Made by a program: the position numbers and the translations under genes. The notes under the pieces were generated by a model that was given only the letters and a program-made list of their open reading frames with translations, was not told the DNA's origin and ran no database searches. Positions 31,545-39,645 of a stretch of DNA of 64,000 bases are shown here, one piece after another (the first letter of the stretch is position 1; the number at the start of each line of letters is the position of its first letter). Source of the stretch: Desulfobacter sp. (GTDB lineage: Bacteria > Desulfobacterota > Desulfobacteria > Desulfobacterales > Desulfobacteraceae); contig CP054837.1 of NCBI GenBank assembly GCA_028768525.1, positions 5,980,722 through 6,044,721 on the forward strand, given 5' to 3'.

Positions 31545-34451
31545 TTGACCCTCAAGGCCTATATCGAGGGCCTCAAATCCTATCGGGGGTTTGCAGGCGA
31601 TATTGTCTGCCATAAATCCATGGATGCCCGGGACGGGGACTATGCCGGGGAACTGCCGCCCTTTAAAAATGATTTAGCCCCTCTGCTTTCCGCCCTGGGT
31701 ATTTCAAAGCTGTATACCCACCAGTCCCGAGCCATTGGAAAAATATTGACGGGCCGCCATACGGTGATTGCCACCCCCACGGCGTCCGGAAAGAGCCTGG
31801 TGTACAACCTGCCGGTGCTGGACGCCCTGATTTCAGATCCCGGTGCCCATGCGCTCTATCTTTTCCCCCTCAAGGCCCTTGCAAGGGACCAGATGGATAC
31901 GGTGCGGCAGATGATGGATCATATCCTGTCATGTCCTATTTCCGGTTCCGGTGATAACCGGCTGCCGGCCCCCCTGACCGCCGGGGTGTACGACGGGGAT
32001 ATCACCGCCTACCAGAAATCCAAGATCCGGAAAAATCCCCCCAACATCCTGCTGTCCAACCCGGAAATGCTCCACCTGGCCATGCTGGCCCATCACAGGC
32101 TGTGGGAAGACTATTTTTCAAACCTTAAATTCGTGGTGGTGGATGAGGTGCACACCTACAGGGGGGTGATGGGCTCCAACATGGCCTGGGTGTTCAGGCG
32201 GTTGCTGCGTATCTGCAGGTATTACGGCGCGGCGCCTGTATTTATCTTCTGTTCCGCCACCATTGCCAATCCCGCCCAGCTGGCCGCGGGGCTCACCGGC
32301 CTTGAGGTGGCGGTGGTGGACGGCCACGGGGCCCCGGCCGGGAAAAAAGATGTGGTGATGATGAGGGGGCTTGAGGGGGCGGCACAGACCGCCATCACCC
32401 TGATCCATGCCGCTGTTCACCGGAAGCTGAGGGTGATTGTCTACACCCAGTCCAGGAAGATCACCGAACTCATTGCCGTATGGGCGGCCCAGCGGGCTAA
32501 ATCCTTTGCAGACAAGATTTCCGCCTACAGGGCCGGTTTCCTGCCCGAAGAACGCAGGGAAATCGAACGAAAACTGGCCTCAGGGGAACTGCTCTGTGTG
32601 GTCTCCACCTCGGCCCTGGAACTGGGCATTGACATCGGCAGCCTGGATCTGTGCATCCTGGTGGGGTATCCGGGCACCATCATGTCCACCTGGCAGCGGG
32701 CTGGCCGGGTGGGCCGGGACGGCAAGGATTCGGCCATGGTACTCATCGCCCATGAGGACGCCCTGGACCAGTATTTCATCAACCACCCCGATGTTTTTTT
32801 CTCCATGCCCCCGGAAACCGCGAGAATCAACCCGGAAAACCCCATGATTCTCCACCGCCACCTGGACTGCGCTGCGGCGGAACTCCGGCTGGAAACCTGC
32901 GAACCTTTTATGAAACTGCCGGCAGTGGAAAAAGGGGTGCAGGCCCTGTCCGGGAAAGGTAAGCTCTTCCAGAGCCGGGACGGTAAGATCTGGGTTTCCC
33001 CCCGAAAAGCCCCCCACCGTGAGGTGAGTCTCAGGGGAGCGGGCCGCACCATCCCCATATTCAAGGAGGAGACCAAGGAAAGCCTGGGGGAAATCGACTG
33101 GCACCGCTCCTATTTTGAGACCCATGAAGGGGCGGTATACCTGCACCGGGGCACCACCTATGTGGTCTCCCATTTTGATCATGTCAAGGGCCTGGTCCGT
33201 GCCCGCCAGGAACAGGTGACCTATTACACCCGGGCCCGATCCTCCAAATCAACTGAAATTCTCTCTGTGCAGGATACCCGGCAGGTGGGGGGCGCCCGGC
33301 TGGGATTCGGGACTCTCAAGATCCGGGAACAGGTCACCGGCTATGAAATGAAACGGGTATCCACGGGCAAGTCCTTGGGCATCGTTCCCCTGGACCTGCC
33401 GGAGCTGACCTACGAAACCCAGGGGCTGTGGATTGAAATTCCGGACTGGGTCCGGGAGGAAATTGAAGCCGGCCACCTTCATTTCATGGGCGGCATCCAT
33501 GCCCTGGAACACGCCGCCATCGGCATCATGCCCCTGCTGGTCATGACCGACCGAAATGACCTTGGGGGGATCTCCATCCCCTTTCACCCCCAGGTGGGAC
33601 GGGCGGTGGTGTTTATTTATGACGGGGCGCCCGGGGGGATCGGTTTGTCCCGCCAGGCCTTTGACAACGGCGGCGCCCTCATGGACCGGACCCTGGAAGC
33701 CATATCCGGCTGTCCCTGCGACACCGGGTGTCCGGCCTGCGTCCATTCGCCCAAATGCGGCTCCGGCAACCGGCCCATTGACAAGGGGGCGGCAAAAGTG
33801 CTCCTTGAACTGATCCGGCAGGAAAATGGAGGCCGGAATGAACCTGCCCCCATCAGGGTGCCAGAGAAAAAACTCGCTGCACCGGCCCCGCCGCCCGCTG
33901 TCAAGCATCCCCCTTCGCGGTTCGGCGTCCTGGACATAGAAACCCGGCGGTCTGCGGCCCAGGTGGGCGGGTGGCACCGTGCAGACCGAATGGGGGTATC
34001 CTGTGCCGTTCTTTATGATTCAGAACCCGATGAATTCACGGTCTATCACCAGGACAATATCCCGGAACTGGTTTCCCATTTAAAAGAACTGGATCTTGTG
34101 GTAGGGTTTAACATTATCCGATTTGACTACAAGGTGCTTTCCGGTCTTTCCCCGTTCAATTTCACCCAACTGCCGACCCTGGACATGCTGATGAAAGTCC
34201 ATGAACGCTTAGGTTACCGGCTTTCACTGGACCAGCTCGCCCGGCAGACCCTTGGCACGGAAAAAAGCGCCGACGGGCTCAAGGCCCTGGAATGGTGGCA
34301 GCAGGGACGGATGGATCTCATTGTCCAATACTGCACCCAGGATGTCAGGGTCACACGGGATCTTTATCTTTTCGGGTTGGAACACGGCTATCTTGTTTTT
34401 AAAAACAAAGCCGGTTTTCAGGTCAGGCTGCCGTTAAATTTGGGGGCATAA
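31545..34451 (+). CDS. MrfA/YprA-like DEAD/DEAH-box helicase fused to a DEDDy exonuclease domain
   Basis: A 968-residue protein. Motif I is A-T-P-T-A-S-G-K-S at about 76-84, motif II is D-E-V-H at 200-203, and motif VI is Q-R-A-G-R-V-G-R near 383. About 724-741 holds the four-cysteine C-P-C-D-T-G-C-P-A-C...C cluster of the DUF1998 (MrfA) zinc site. From about 795 a separate RNase H-fold exonuclease carries D-I-E, an F-N-I-I-R-F-D-Y segment and a Q-D-V-R-V-T-R-D-L end, so its acidic residues look complete. In Bacillus MrfA and MrfB are separate proteins that excise mitomycin-damaged DNA; here both activities are one chain. Initiation appears to be TTG at 31545, since the alignable N terminus starts there and the next ATG is at 31620. 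Confidence 0.88.
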   Translation: MTLKAYIEGLKSYRGFAGDIVCHKSMDARDGDYAGELPPFKNDLAPLLSALGISKLYTHQSRAIGKILTGRHTVIATPTASGKSLVYNLPVLDALISDPGAHALYLFPLKALARDQMDTVRQMMDHILSCPISGSGDNRLPAPLTAGVYDGDITAYQKSKIRKNPPNILLSNPEMLHLAMLAHHRLWEDYFSNLKFVVVDEVHTYRGVMGSNMAWVFRRLLRICRYYGAAPVFIFCSATIANPAQLAAGLTGLEVAVVDGHGAPAGKKDVVMMRGLEGAAQTAITLIHAAVHRKLRVIVYTQSRKITELIAVWAAQRAKSFADKISAYRAGFLPEERREIERKLASGELLCVVSTSALELGIDIGSLDLCILVGYPGTIMSTWQRAGRVGRDGKDSAMVLIAHEDALDQYFINHPDVFFSMPPETARINPENPMILHRHLDCAAAELRLETCEPFMKLPAVEKGVQALSGKGKLFQSRDGKIWVSPRKAPHREVSLRGAGRTIPIFKEETKESLGEIDWHRSYFETHEGAVYLHRGTTYVVSHFDHVKGLVRARQEQVTYYTRARSSKSTEILSVQDTRQVGGARLGFGTLKIREQVTGYEMKRVSTGKSLGIVPLDLPELTYETQGLWIEIPDWVREEIEAGHLHFMGGIHALEHAAIGIMPLLVMTDRNDLGGISIPFHPQVGRAVVFIYDGAPGGIGLSRQAFDNGGALMDRTLEAISGCPCDTGCPACVHSPKCGSGNRPIDKGAAKVLLELIRQENGGRNEPAPIRVPEKKLAAPAPPPAVKHPPSRFGVLDIETRRSAAQVGGWHRADRMGVSCAVLYDSEPDEFTVYHQDNIPELVSHLKELDLVVGFNIIRFDYKVLSGLSPFNFTQLPTLDMLMKVHERLGYRLSLDQLARQTLGTEKSADGLKALEWWQQGRMDLIVQYCTQDVRVTRDLYLFGLEHGYLVFKNKAGFQVRLPLNLGA

Positions 34452-34626
34452 TCCTCTGTCCCGGCCTGAACTGAAAGGCGTCAGGCGCTTCCGTCCATAA
34501 ATTTTTAAAATTCCGTCCTAAACATTGAAAATCAGTTGCTATGCTGCTATTAACTCTGGCGGGGTAAATAAATGTTAAAATTTTGTCAAGAGACGGAACA
34601 ACACCAAGGAGACAGCAGAGGTTAAA

Positions 34627-35091
34627 ATGAAACTAAGGCGGTGTATGAGTATGCTGGCCGTTGCAGGGGCCTTGTTATTATGGCACCAGGCAGCCATTGG
34701 TCAGGACAAGGCATATGTCGGGGCGAAAGCCTGCGAGGCCTGTCACCAGGAAGAGTATGACAGCTTTATGGCCAATTCCAAAAAGGCCCATTCCTTTAAC
34801 AATATCAAAAAGATGGAAAAGAAACTTACCCCGGACGAGTACAGGGAATGTTTCCAATGCCATACCACAGGCTATGGACAGGAAGGGGGATTTGTGTCAG
34901 AAGCCCGTACGCCTGACCTGAAGAACCCGGGATGCGAGGTCTGCCACGGCCCGGGCTCCCTCCATGCGGAATCCGAAGATCCTGAAGATATTGTAAGGAA
35001 AATGGCAATGGAAGATTGTATGACCTGCCATAATCAGGAACGGATAAATGATTTTGATTTCAGACCCCTGCTGTACAGCGGCGGCCATTAA
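34627..35091 (+). CDS. Periplasmic tetraheme c-type cytochrome (cytochrome c554-like family)
   Basis: A 154-residue exported protein with a signal peptide of about 25 residues. Four C-x2-C-H heme sites occur at C36-H40, C75-H79, C103-H107 and C131-H135, with extra His residues (for example H55) available as distal ligands. The spacing fits the cytochrome c554-like multiheme fold rather than tetraheme c3. It is 14 bases upstream of a chemoreceptor that itself has a heme site, so the two are probably co-expressed and may form an electron-input sensor. No quinol or terminal oxidoreductase gene is adjacent. Confidence 0.88.
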   Translation: MKLRRCMSMLAVAGALLLWHQAAIGQDKAYVGAKACEACHQEEYDSFMANSKKAHSFNNIKKMEKKLTPDEYRECFQCHTTGYGQEGGFVSEARTPDLKNPGCEVCHGPGSLHAESEDPEDIVRKMAMEDCMTCHNQERINDFDFRPLLYSGGH

Positions 35092-35105
35092 TCAGCGGAG
35101 GTAAT

Positions 35106-36785
35106 ATGCTAAAGAATCTGTTTCGCCTGATCAACAGAAAGTTATGGATAAAAGTACTCATTCCGGTGAGCATCAGCGTGGTTCTGGTGATGGCCGGCTC
35201 TCTCTGGTTCAGTATCAAAGCCCAGGACCGGTTCGGCCGGCACCAGTTGAATCTGAAGAATAAAAGCCTGGCCATGGCCGTGGAAGGGGGGATGTTCGAC
35301 GCCCTGGCCGTTGGAGAGAATGATACGGTCCGTGCCCAGTTCCGGCGGCTCAACGAGAAAGTCAAGGGACTGAAGGTGTATGTTTACGATTTTAACGGAG
35401 TTGTCTCCTTTTCCACGGATACCGGTGCCGTTGGCAAAAATATGGATGCCTATGTAAATGCCGCTATCCTTGAGGACATCACCGGTATGATCTCCTCGGG
35501 CAAGGACTCTGAAGCCTCTTTTCAAACACGGACGGCCGGGACGGATTACATCGTCAAAAGCAGCCCGATCTTGAACGAGAGAAAATGCTACCACTGCCAC
35601 GGCAGCAACCGGGCCGTTCTGGGCGGCATTTCGGTGCTCTCATCAATGACCGACATGCAGCAGGCCATTGCCAAGGGACGGAATACCACCATCCTGATTT
35701 CCCTGACCGGGCTTATTCTGATCATCATGCTGGTATGGCTTTTCTTTTATTTTATTGTGAACAAAAAAGTGGGCCGGGTCCTGGCCTCAGCAGCCCGGCT
35801 GAGGGAAAAGGATTTCACCCACGAAGATTCCGTGCCCCAGGGCGATGAGATCAACCACATCCTGAACCGCATCAATGAGGTCACCCGGGAATTGCGCGGG
35901 GTGATCCGCCATATCGTGGACAGTTCCCTGCACCTGGCGGGATCCTCCAATGAGATGCGCCAGATTGCCGATACACTGGACTCATCAAGCACCGGTGCCT
36001 CTGAAAGAGCGATGCAGGTGTCTGCGGCCGCCGAGGAAATGAGTGTTAACAACAAGGCCATGGCCAGCGCCATGGAAGAGGCGGCCGGCACAATGAATGC
36101 CCTGGCTTCGGCCGTGGATGAAATGAGTGCAACCGTTGGCGAAATTTCAAAGAACGCCGCCGATTCCAAGGCAGTGACAGATGAGATGGTGGCAGGGTTT
36201 GATGCCGTTATGACGGCGGTGACGGACCTGGGCAACCGGGCCGAAGATGTGGACCAGGTAACCAATGAGATCCGGTCCATTTCCGAGCAGGTTTCCCTGC
36301 TGGCCCTCAATGCCAAAATCGAAGCGGCCCGGGCCGGGGAGGCGGGCAAGGGATTTGCCGTGGTGGCCCAGGAAATTACCGAACTGGCGTCGGATTCCAG
36401 CCGGTCCACCCTGGAGGCGGATGAGAAACTGGCCGCCATCAAGCAGATGGTTCAGGATATGATCGCCAAGGTGTCGGCCATTTCAGGGAAAATCAACGAC
36501 AGCGACCAGGCCATATCCGGCATTGCCGCCTCAGTGGAAGAGCAGAATGTCACCACCCATGAAATTGCAAAGAGTATCAATGATATCAACCAGCAGATTT
36601 CAGATATGAACCACCGGGTCACCCAGGGCGCGGAAGCTGCGGCGGATATCGCCAGGGATATCACCGAAGTTGAAACGGCATCCACCCGGGTGAAGGAGGA
36701 GAGCCTGAGCCTGAACAAGGGGGCTGGGGACCTGGCAAAGATGGCCGAATCCTTTAAGCGCCTGATGGGTCAGTTTAAAATTTAG
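35106..36785 (+). CDS. Methyl-accepting chemotaxis protein with periplasmic heme-binding motif
   Basis: A 559-residue receptor. TM1 is at about 13-35, a periplasmic domain at 36-193, TM2 at about 195-218, then HAMP (about 218-270) and the signalling hairpin, with the tip reading L-L-A-L-N-A-K-I-E-A-A-R-A-G-E-A-G-K-G-F. The periplasmic domain contains K-C-Y-H-C-H-G, a c-type heme site with C161, C164 and H165, just before TM2. Heme-binding receptors such as DcrA of Desulfovibrio sense oxygen or redox state, and this arrangement suggests the same. Cofactor attachment is predicted, not shown. The tetraheme cytochrome gene directly upstream could pass electrons to it. Confidence 0.92.
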   Translation: MLKNLFRLINRKLWIKVLIPVSISVVLVMAGSLWFSIKAQDRFGRHQLNLKNKSLAMAVEGGMFDALAVGENDTVRAQFRRLNEKVKGLKVYVYDFNGVVSFSTDTGAVGKNMDAYVNAAILEDITGMISSGKDSEASFQTRTAGTDYIVKSSPILNERKCYHCHGSNRAVLGGISVLSSMTDMQQAIAKGRNTTILISLTGLILIIMLVWLFFYFIVNKKVGRVLASAARLREKDFTHEDSVPQGDEINHILNRINEVTRELRGVIRHIVDSSLHLAGSSNEMRQIADTLDSSSTGASERAMQVSAAAEEMSVNNKAMASAMEEAAGTMNALASAVDEMSATVGEISKNAADSKAVTDEMVAGFDAVMTAVTDLGNRAEDVDQVTNEIRSISEQVSLLALNAKIEAARAGEAGKGFAVVAQEITELASDSSRSTLEADEKLAAIKQMVQDMIAKVSAISGKINDSDQAISGIAASVEEQNVTTHEIAKSINDINQQISDMNHRVTQGAEAAADIARDITEVETASTRVKEESLSLNKGAGDLAKMAESFKRLMGQFKI

Positions 36786-36799
36786 AACGGCTTTAATAA

Positions 36800-37591
36800 T
36801 CAGGCTGTGTTTTTGAGCACCAGACCGGCCAGTGCATCCAGCACTGTGCCGGCCTTTTCACGTATGACCAGGTGGGCCTGGCCGTCAAGGGGAGTGGCCG
36901 ACAGGTTGATGATGGCCAGATAGGCGCCTGCACTCCTGGCATATTCGGGCATGGAGGCGGCCGGCTGTACCTGGAGGGTGGAGCCTATGGCGATAAATAC
37001 CTTGCTTTGGGAGGACAGCCGGGCCGCTTCCCTTGTCTGTGCCTCCGGCATGGCCTGACCGAATGAGACGGTGTCCGGTTTCAGATACCCGCCGCAGGTG
37101 CATTCCGGCGCCAGGTCTCCTTTCTGGATCCGTGCCATGGCCTCATCCCAGGTGGAAAGTTTACGGCAGGACATGCACCTGATCCTTCGAGAATTTCCGT
37201 GGAGTTCTATTATTTTTTCTTCCGGGATGCCCGATGCCTGGTGGAGGCCGTCGATATTCTGGGTGATCAGGGTTGTTAGGTAACCGGCCTTTGCAAGGGC
37301 GGCCAGGGCTCGGTGCCCCTTGTTGGGTGAGGCGTTGGCCAGGCCTTTTTCCATTTCAAGGCGCTGGCGCCAGTATTCGATCCTGGCTGTTTCCGAGGAC
37401 ATGAATTCATCAAAATAAACCGGCCGGAATTTGTCCCAGAGCCCGCCCTGGCTCCTGTAATCGGGGATCCCGCTTTCCGTTGAAATACCGGCTCCGGTGA
37501 ATGCTGTAACCGCACCGCAGCCCCTGATACGCTCGGCAACTGCGTTGACCTGGGACAGCACACTGCCCCTTATGTTTTGTGTTTTTCCCAT
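36800..37591 (-). CDS. NAD-dependent protein deacylase (sirtuin)
   Basis: A 263-residue Sir2-family enzyme. The NAD site is visible as T-A-F-T-G-A-G-I-S-T-E-S-G-I-P-D-Y-R near 30, the catalytic His in Q-N-I-D-G-L-H-Q and E-L-H-G-N, and a zinc module as C-M-S-C plus C-T-C. It removes acetyl or other acyl groups from lysine using NAD. AMP-forming CoA ligases are classic targets of bacterial sirtuins, and two with intact acetylatable Lys lie at 59552-63585, though not adjacent. Its start lies inside the end of murJ with a 22-base overlap, implying co-translation. Confidence 0.93.
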   Translation of the reverse strand: MGKTQNIRGSVLSQVNAVAERIRGCGAVTAFTGAGISTESGIPDYRSQGGLWDKFRPVYFDEFMSSETARIEYWRQRLEMEKGLANASPNKGHRALAALAKAGYLTTLITQNIDGLHQASGIPEEKIIELHGNSRRIRCMSCRKLSTWDEAMARIQKGDLAPECTCGGYLKPDTVSFGQAMPEAQTREAARLSSQSKVFIAIGSTLQVQPAASMPEYARSAGAYLAIINLSATPLDGQAHLVIREKAGTVLDALAGLVLKNTA

Positions 37592-39180
37592 GGCACCACC
37601 TTTGAAATTATTTTCTTCAGTGTTTTACCATAAATTCGTTCATACAATGTCAGGATTTCGCTGATATTGAACAACCGCCCCAGCCCGCCGAGGATCGCCA
37701 GAAAGGCCAGGCCCGTGGCCGTGCAGATGCAAAGATTTGAAATAAGCCCGCCTGTGGGGACAATCCGGGTGATACCGGCGTAAACCGCTTCCAGTGCAGC
37801 GCCGCTAGCCAAACTGAGCAGCACGCAAACCAGAAAGAATCTGTAAACATCGGTTTTGCCCTTATTGCCGGTCCGCCGGCTCCAGGCCTCAAAAAGAAGC
37901 CCTGTGGTCAGGGCCACCGACAGGGACAGGCCGGCTGCCACCCCTTTTGCCCCCATCATTTTCATGCCGGCCCAGATCAGGGGCAGCCCCCCAAGGACGC
38001 AGGCCGTTGAAAACAATGCCGGAAACAAGGTGTTCTGGGAGGCAAAGTAGCCCCGGGAGACAATGGTCTGGGCGGCAAAGGCAACGGCGCCTGCCATGAA
38101 CCAGGGCAGAATTCCGGCCGTGGCCGCCAACGCCTGGGCATCAAAGGCGCCCCGCTGGTAAAGGATGGCCACCACCTCTGTTCTCAGCACCATAAAAAGC
38201 ACGGAAAAAGGCATGACCAGAATAATAAACTTCAGGGTCTGGTTGATGAGACCGTTAAGCTGGCTGAATTCTTCCCTGGCGGCCAGTTTCGCCATGAAAG
38301 GGTAGGAGGCGGTGCCCACGGCCTGACCGAAAAAACCCACCAGGATGAACATGATCCGCAGGGCGTAGTTCAAGGCTGATATGCTGCCCTCGTCCAGAAA
38401 GGAACCGAAGAATTTCATGAGTATTTCTGTTGAGAACGTCATGGTCAGCCCCAGCATCAGGGGGAGGGTGAGCAGGATATACTTTTTAAAATCCGGGTGG
38501 CGGATATTCCAGGCAAAGAAATAGGTGAGCCCGCATTTTTTCGCCCCGACAAGCTGAAGCAGAAAACTGCCGGCAAAGGCACCGGCCAGCACCCCCCAGG
38601 CAAAGCCTTCCATGCCCAGATACCGGTTGAGCAGGAGGCCGCCGGTGATGATGCCGGTGTTGTAGATCAACGGGGCCAGGGCCGGGATGAAGAATTTCTC
38701 CCTTGCAAATTGCACGGCCATGAACAGGCCGCCGCTGAAGAAAAAGAACTGGGCCGGAATGATGATCCGGGTCATACGCACGGCCATGTCAAAGGTGGGG
38801 CCTGACGGCAGCCCCGGGGCCAGCAAACGGATCAGTTCCGGGGCAAAATATATGGAAATACATATGAACCCAAGCAGGGCAAGTCCGAATCCATTGAAGA
38901 CAATGGAAAAGACTTCGAACCCCTCATTTTCTTTTTTCTGGGCAAGATACCGGGTAAAGATGGGAATAAAGGTAATGGACAAAAAGCCCGATGCCACCAC
39001 GTGGTTGAGTATTTCCGGGATGACAAAGGAAACCTGGTAGGCGTCCACCCCGGCGCCGGCCCCCCCGGCCCAGGCAATGGCCGCCTCACGGGCAAGGCCG
39101 ATGATCCGGCTTGCAAATACCGAGGCCATCATGATAAATGAGGCAAAACCGATTTTTTTCAGAGTCTGGGAAGCTGCCAT
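37570..39180 (-). CDS. murJ: Lipid II flippase MurJ
   Basis: A 536-residue polytopic inner-membrane protein with about 14 hydrophobic segments. The N terminus shows F-A-S-R-I-I-G-L-A-R-E-A, the MurJ/MviN opening. F-I-P-I-F-T-R-Y-L and E-L-I-R-L-L-A-P-G-L follow, and R-G-A-F-D lies near 325. MurJ moves lipid-linked peptidoglycan precursors across the membrane. The basic C-terminal end is cytoplasmic. The sirtuin gene overlaps its 3' end. A perfect inverted repeat lies directly upstream of the start. Confidence 0.95.
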   Translation of the reverse strand: MAASQTLKKIGFASFIMMASVFASRIIGLAREAAIAWAGGAGAGVDAYQVSFVIPEILNHVVASGFLSITFIPIFTRYLAQKKENEGFEVFSIVFNGFGLALLGFICISIYFAPELIRLLAPGLPSGPTFDMAVRMTRIIIPAQFFFFSGGLFMAVQFAREKFFIPALAPLIYNTGIITGGLLLNRYLGMEGFAWGVLAGAFAGSFLLQLVGAKKCGLTYFFAWNIRHPDFKKYILLTLPLMLGLTMTFSTEILMKFFGSFLDEGSISALNYALRIMFILVGFFGQAVGTASYPFMAKLAAREEFSQLNGLINQTLKFIILVMPFSVLFMVLRTEVVAILYQRGAFDAQALAATAGILPWFMAGAVAFAAQTIVSRGYFASQNTLFPALFSTACVLGGLPLIWAGMKMMGAKGVAAGLSLSVALTTGLLFEAWSRRTGNKGKTDVYRFFLVCVLLSLASGAALEAVYAGITRIVPTGGLISNLCICTATGLAFLAILGGLGRLFNISEILTLYERIYGKTLKKIISKVVPWEKHKT

Positions 39181-39189
39181 AGTTTGTAT

Positions 39190-39216
39190 CCGGTGATTGA
39201 ATTATCACATCACCGG
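39190..39216. repeat. Inverted repeat upstream of murJ
   Basis: CCGGTGAT at 39190-39197 and ATCACCGG at 39209-39216 are perfect inverted arms separated by 11 bases, ten bases before the murJ ATG. It could be an operator or a 5' mRNA hairpin limiting translation. Confidence 0.4.
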
Positions 39217-39247
39217 GTGAATTAAAAGTGGCTGGGCTGGAAAAAGT

Positions 39248-39277
39248 TTGACTCGGGAAAGAAATCGCGGATATAGT
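39248..39277 (+). promoter_or_regulatory. Sigma-70-type promoter for the small membrane protein and hybrid kinase operon
   Basis: TTGACT at 39248-39253, an 18-base spacer and TATAGT at 39272-39277. The start would be near 39284, about 80 bases before the ATG at 39363. Confidence 0.65.
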
Positions 39278-39362
39278 GGAACCGGTCAACTGCCGGCAGA
39301 GCGTCGGTTGTCGGCCGGTGAATTTTTTACCTGAGTCGTTATAATGAGTTAAGGATATCACC

Positions 39363-39638
39363 ATGTTTTCCAAACTTGGTATTTTAATGCTTGCCGCCGG
39401 GTTTCTGGCTTGGCTGTTCGGTGCCATTTCAAAATTTATGGCCGTTGATAATGTGTTCGTGGATATGACCCTGTCCACCCTCTCTGAAGACATGTCCGCG
39501 TCCGTTGTTGATGCCTTTTCATCTGCAGCGGTCCAGGATCTGCTTTACACTGTTTTTTACGAAATTCATCTAGGCGGGCTTTTTTGCGGCCTGGGTGTGA
39601 TCTGTATCTTTATTTCCATGTTTGCCAAGGAGCATTAA
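39363..39638 (+). CDS. Small two-helix membrane protein of unknown function
   Basis: A 91-residue protein I do not recognise. Hydrophobic helices lie at about 5-24 and 68-86, joined by a loop of about 40 residues rich in Asp, Ser and Met, probably periplasmic (V-D-N-V-F-V-D-M-T-L-S-T-L-S-E-D). It ends M-F-A-K-E-H. The ATG follows G-G-A-T-A-T-C-A-C-C, a poor ribosome site. Placement seven bases before a membrane hybrid kinase and behind a good promoter makes it a possible partner or signal protein of that kinase, which is inference from position. Confidence 0.7.
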   Translation: MFSKLGILMLAAGFLAWLFGAISKFMAVDNVFVDMTLSTLSEDMSASVVDAFSSAAVQDLLYTVFYEIHLGGLFCGLGVICIFISMFAKEH

Positions 39639-39645
39639 ACCGCCC

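Noticed and set aside
34480..34510. Possible hairpin after the helicase gene (GCCTGA..TCAGGC)
   Set aside because: Only six-base arms and no T-run; too weak to call a terminator.
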